Positions 61,650-64,000 of a stretch of DNA of 64,000 bases are shown piece after piece. Source of the stretch: Polyangium fumosum (lineage in GTDB: Bacteria; Myxococcota_A; Polyangia; Polyangiales; Polyangiaceae); assembly GCF_005144585.1 (NCBI RefSeq), contig NZ_SSMQ01000002.1, positions 372,001 to 436,000 on the forward strand, written 5' to 3'. Both the position numbers and the translations under genes were made by a program. Positions within the stretch are counted from its first letter, which is position 1. Each line of letters opens with the position of its first letter. The notes under the pieces were generated by a model. The model had not been told where the DNA came from, did not search any database, and saw only the letters and a program-made list of their open reading frames with translations.

Positions 61650-61997
61650 TTCGGGAAGGGCGGGATGCTGTTCCGCAAGGGCGGCGTGGCGTTCCGCAAG
61701 GGCGGCGTGGCGTTCCGCAAGGACGGGGCGCTGTTCCGCAAGGGCGGCGTGGCGTTCCGCAAGGGCGGGGCGCTGTTCTGCAAGGGCGGGATGCTGTTCC
61801 GCAAGGGCGGCGTGGCGTTCCGCAAGGGCGACGTGGCGTTCCGCAAGGGCGGCGTGGCGTTCCGCAAGGGCGGCGTGGCGTTCCGCAAGGGCGGCGTGGC
61901 GTTCCGCAAGGGCGGCGTGGCGTTCCGCAAGGGCGGGGTGCTGTTCCGCAAGGGCGGGGCGCTGTTCCGCAAGAGCGGCGTGGCGTTCCGCAAGGGC
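61650..61997. repeat. tandem array of 21-bp units, 16 full copies and a half copy
   Basis: Sixteen units of exactly 21 bp run from 61650 to 61985, with a partial copy to 61997. The base unit is TTCCGCAAGGGCGGC plus GTGGCG; variants end GGGGCGCTG or GGGATGCTG. All copies keep the reading frame and none has a stop in any frame, so long open frames appear on both strands (FRKGGVA on plus, LRNATPP on minus). No flanking gene clearly uses it. The rest of the 61381-62076 spacer shows no gene. Confidence 0.95.
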
Positions 61998-62076
61998 CCC
62001 CCTTCCGCTTCCGATGTACCCTCTCCCTCCACCCGCTCCCGGACACCTCCCGCGCTTCCCCCCTTGACATCCCCCC

Positions 62077-64000
62077 GTGCGCTTCGGCCTCCCCCGTGAC
62101 CCCGCTCAGCTCGCCGCCCTCCTCGCCGCGCTGATCGCCCTCGCGTTCGCCCCGCGCATCGTTCGACCTGCAACCAAATCCCGCCTCTTCCTCGCCCTCG
62201 CCGCCCTCTCCGCCGCCGCCCTCTCCGCCGCGTACGTCGCGCTCTACCTCCGCGGCGGACCTCGCATCATCGACGCCACCAGTTACTTCCTCGAAGCGCG
62301 CGCCCTCGCGGCCGGCCACCTCGCCTTCCCGCTCGACGAGCCCGTCGCCTCCACGCTCGGCCGCTTCCTCGTGCGCACCGACGGCCCCGACGGGCCCACC
62401 GCCGCCGTCCTCTTTCCGCCCGGGTACCCCGCGCTCCTCGCGCTCGGCTTCCTCGCCCACGCGCCTCTCGCGATCGGCCCGCTCCTCGCCGCGGCCCTCA
62501 CGATCGCCACCTACGCCCTCGCCGAGCGGGCCCTCCCCGCAAACACGCCCGCCGCCGATCGCGTCTCGATCCCGCGCCTCGCGACCCTCTTCTCCGTCCT
62601 CTGTGCCGCGCTCCGCTACCACACCGCCGACACCATGTCGCACGGCCTCGCCGCGCTCTGCTTCACGGGCGCGCTCGCCCTCGCGCTCTCGGCCGTGCGT
62701 GCGCTCGAAGCCGGAGAGCGCGCCCTTCTCCCCTCGCTCGGCGCAGGCTTGTTCGCAGGCTGGCTCGCCGCGACGCGCCCTCCCTCCGCGCTCGCCCTCC
62801 TCCTCGCGCTCGCCTTCCTCGTCGTCACGACACGCTTTGCCACGGCACGCGCGCCCCGCAGCGCGCGCCTCACCGCCCTCGTGCTCCTCGCCCTCGGCGC
62901 GCTCCCTGGCCTCGGCTTGCTCCTCGCCCACCAACATGCGGCCACCGGCGAGCTCTTCACCTCGTCGCAGCGCCTCTATTACGCCCTCTCCGACGGCCCG
63001 CCCGGCTGCTTTCGGTACGGCTTCGGCGCCTCGATCGGTTGCCTCGGCGAGCACGGCGACTTCGTCCAGCACAACCTCCCGCACGGCTACGGCGCCTACG
63101 CCGCCGCCGCGACCACGCTCCGCCGCCTCAAACAACACCTCGTCGACGCCGGCAACGCCGAGCCCTTCACGCTCCTCGTCCTCCTCGGCGTGATCCTCGC
63201 CGCGCGCCTCCCACGCGCGCGCCTGCTCCCAATCGCCGTCGCCCTCCAGATCGCCGCGTACGTCCCCTTCTACTTCGACGGCAATTACCCCGGCGGCGGC
63301 GCGCGCTTCTACGCCGACGTCCTCCCGCTCGAACACATCCTCGCCGCGCTCGCCGCCGCGCACCTCGCCGCGCGCGCAAAAGACCTCCGCGGCGCGTCAC
63401 GTCGCATCGCGGCCCTCGTCGCGCTCGTCCCGCTCGGCTTCGCCTTCCGCGCCGGCTTCGATCACGCCTTGCTGCGTGATCGTGAAGCCGGCCTCCCGAT
63501 GTTCGAGCCGGCCCGCCTCGCGGGCCTCCCCGCACGTGCGCTCGTCTTCGTCGACACCGACCACGGCTTCAACCTCGCCTACGATCCTTGGACCTCGAAC
63601 GGACGACCGATCGCCCGGTACCGCGGCGACGCCTTCGATCGCTTCGCCTGGGAGGCGCACGGCCGTCCTCCTGCGTATCGCTACCTCTTCCCGATCCCGC
63701 CCGACGGCGAGGCGCCCCCCGCCCCGCCGCACCTCGTCCCGTACTCGTTGGATCTCCAAGCACCCCTCGCCCTCGAAGGCGAAAACCTCTGGCCCGCGCT
63801 CGCGCAACAGGACGCCTGGGCCTTGCCCGCCTGGGCCACCGACGCCTGCGCCTCCGCGCGCCGCTGGCTCTCCGTCACGCCCGCCGATCCCGCGAAGAGC
63901 GGCGCTGTCTCCCTCGCCCTCCCCGCCCCCTTCCTCGCCGGCCGCCGCGTCGCGCCGCGCCTCGCCATCCTCGGCGCCGCCTCCGTCACCGTCTCGCTCG
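62077..64000 (+). CDS. large membrane protein, runs past the window end
   Basis: A continuous plus-strand frame from GTG 62077 to the edge (641 codons so far). About ten hydrophobic helices alternate with short loops; a first loop has RIIDATSYFLEARALAAGHL and FPPGYPALLALG, the pattern of GT-C-type or Dol-P-sugar-using membrane transferases. After about residue 460 a soluble part follows (ALVFVDTDHGFNLAYDPW). It is the second GT-C-like gene in the window. The start codon is the least certain part; TTGACA lies just upstream. Confidence 0.72.
   Translation, partial: MRFGLPRDPAQLAALLAALIALAFAPRIVRPATKSRLFLALAALSAAALSAAYVALYLRGGPRIIDATSYFLEARALAAGHLAFPLDEPVASTLGRFLVRTDGPDGPTAAVLFPPGYPALLALGFLAHAPLAIGPLLAAALTIATYALAERALPANTPAADRVSIPRLATLFSVLCAALRYHTADTMSHGLAALCFTGALALALSAVRALEAGERALLPSLGAGLFAGWLAATRPPSALALLLALAFLVVTTRFATARAPRSARLTALVLLALGALPGLGLLLAHQHAATGELFTSSQRLYYALSDGPPGCFRYGFGASIGCLGEHGDFVQHNLPHGYGAYAAAATTLRRLKQHLVDAGNAEPFTLLVLLGVILAARLPRARLLPIAVALQIAAYVPFYFDGNYPGGGARFYADVLPLEHILAALAAAHLAARAKDLRGASRRIAALVALVPLGFAFRAGFDHALLRDREAGLPMFEPARLAGLPARALVFVDTDHGFNLAYDPWTSNGRPIARYRGDAFDRFAWEAHGRPPAYRYLFPIPPDGEAPPAPPHLVPYSLDLQAPLALEGENLWPALAQQDAWALPAWATDACASARRWLSVTPADPAKSGAVSLALPAPFLAGRRVAPRLAILGAASVTVSL

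Noticed and set aside
60940-63363. Long minus-strand open frame of about 800 codons
   Set aside because: Only the 60940-61380 part has protein character. The rest is antisense to the membrane protein at 62077 and reads through the stop-free 21-bp array.
1-64000. tRNA or rRNA genes
   Set aside because: I saw no tRNA T-loop or rRNA signature by eye; a covariance search would be needed to exclude a missed tRNA.

Overview
The window looks like chromosomal DNA from a myxobacterium of the Sorangium/Polyangium type (Polyangiales). The signs are very high GC with strong third-position bias, many lipoproteins with Gly/Ala-rich linkers after the lipobox, Cys-rich secreted proteins with MYXO-CTERM-like C-terminal anchors, frequent ATGA/GTGA stop-start overlaps, and a carotenoid cluster beside a CarH-type B12 photoreceptor gene. 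This is inferred from gene content; no rRNA or tRNA gene was seen.

Layout. 0-10 kb: a partial vWA lipoprotein, small membrane proteins, an acid-phosphatase-like lipoprotein coupled to a parvulin lipoprotein, NAD synthetase, and a minus-strand operon of outer-membrane-like protein, Cys-rich lipoprotein and ECF sigma factor. 10-12.7 kb: an accessory island of small, partly broken genes ending in a 23-copy array of 21/22-bp repeats and a duplicated tail of a neighbouring gene. 12.8-28 kb: a pectin-acetylesterase-like hydrolase, a PPi-type phosphofructokinase, two tandem MuiA-like proteins, a membrane MutS-family ATPase, coaBC, a CPBP protease and yebC. 28-40 kb: thrS, a coupled trio (Cys-rich lipoprotein, Asp-box propeller protein, zinc-knuckle protein), PPK2, a large VIT/vWA/TPR lipoprotein and two Hsp20 genes.

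40-50.6 kb is the carotenoid region: a thioredoxin-fold protein, carH, crtI-crtB-acyltransferase, a truncated PAS/STAS gene, and crtD-crtC-glycosyltransferase on the minus strand divergent from crtE. GGPP synthase, phytoene synthase, desaturases, 1,2-hydratase, glycosyltransferase and acyltransferase together fit an acylated carotenoid glycoside. Three promoter regions carry hexamer pairs spaced 11 bp, candidate CarH operators. 50.6-54 kb holds a radical SAM/SPASM enzyme, a zinc-ribbon lipoprotein with Gly/Tyr/Trp repeats and an HTTM membrane protein; this resembles a peptide-modification system and is the best candidate here for an undescribed one.

54-64 kb: a sensor histidine kinase, a GAF protein, a multi-spanning GT-C-like membrane protein coupled to an FGE-sulfatase-fold lipoprotein, a two-gene HEPN module, a second 21-bp tandem array (16.5 copies), and a large membrane protein running off the right edge. 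The two arrays both use a 21-bp period, lack stop codons in all frames, and sit next to short accessory genes.
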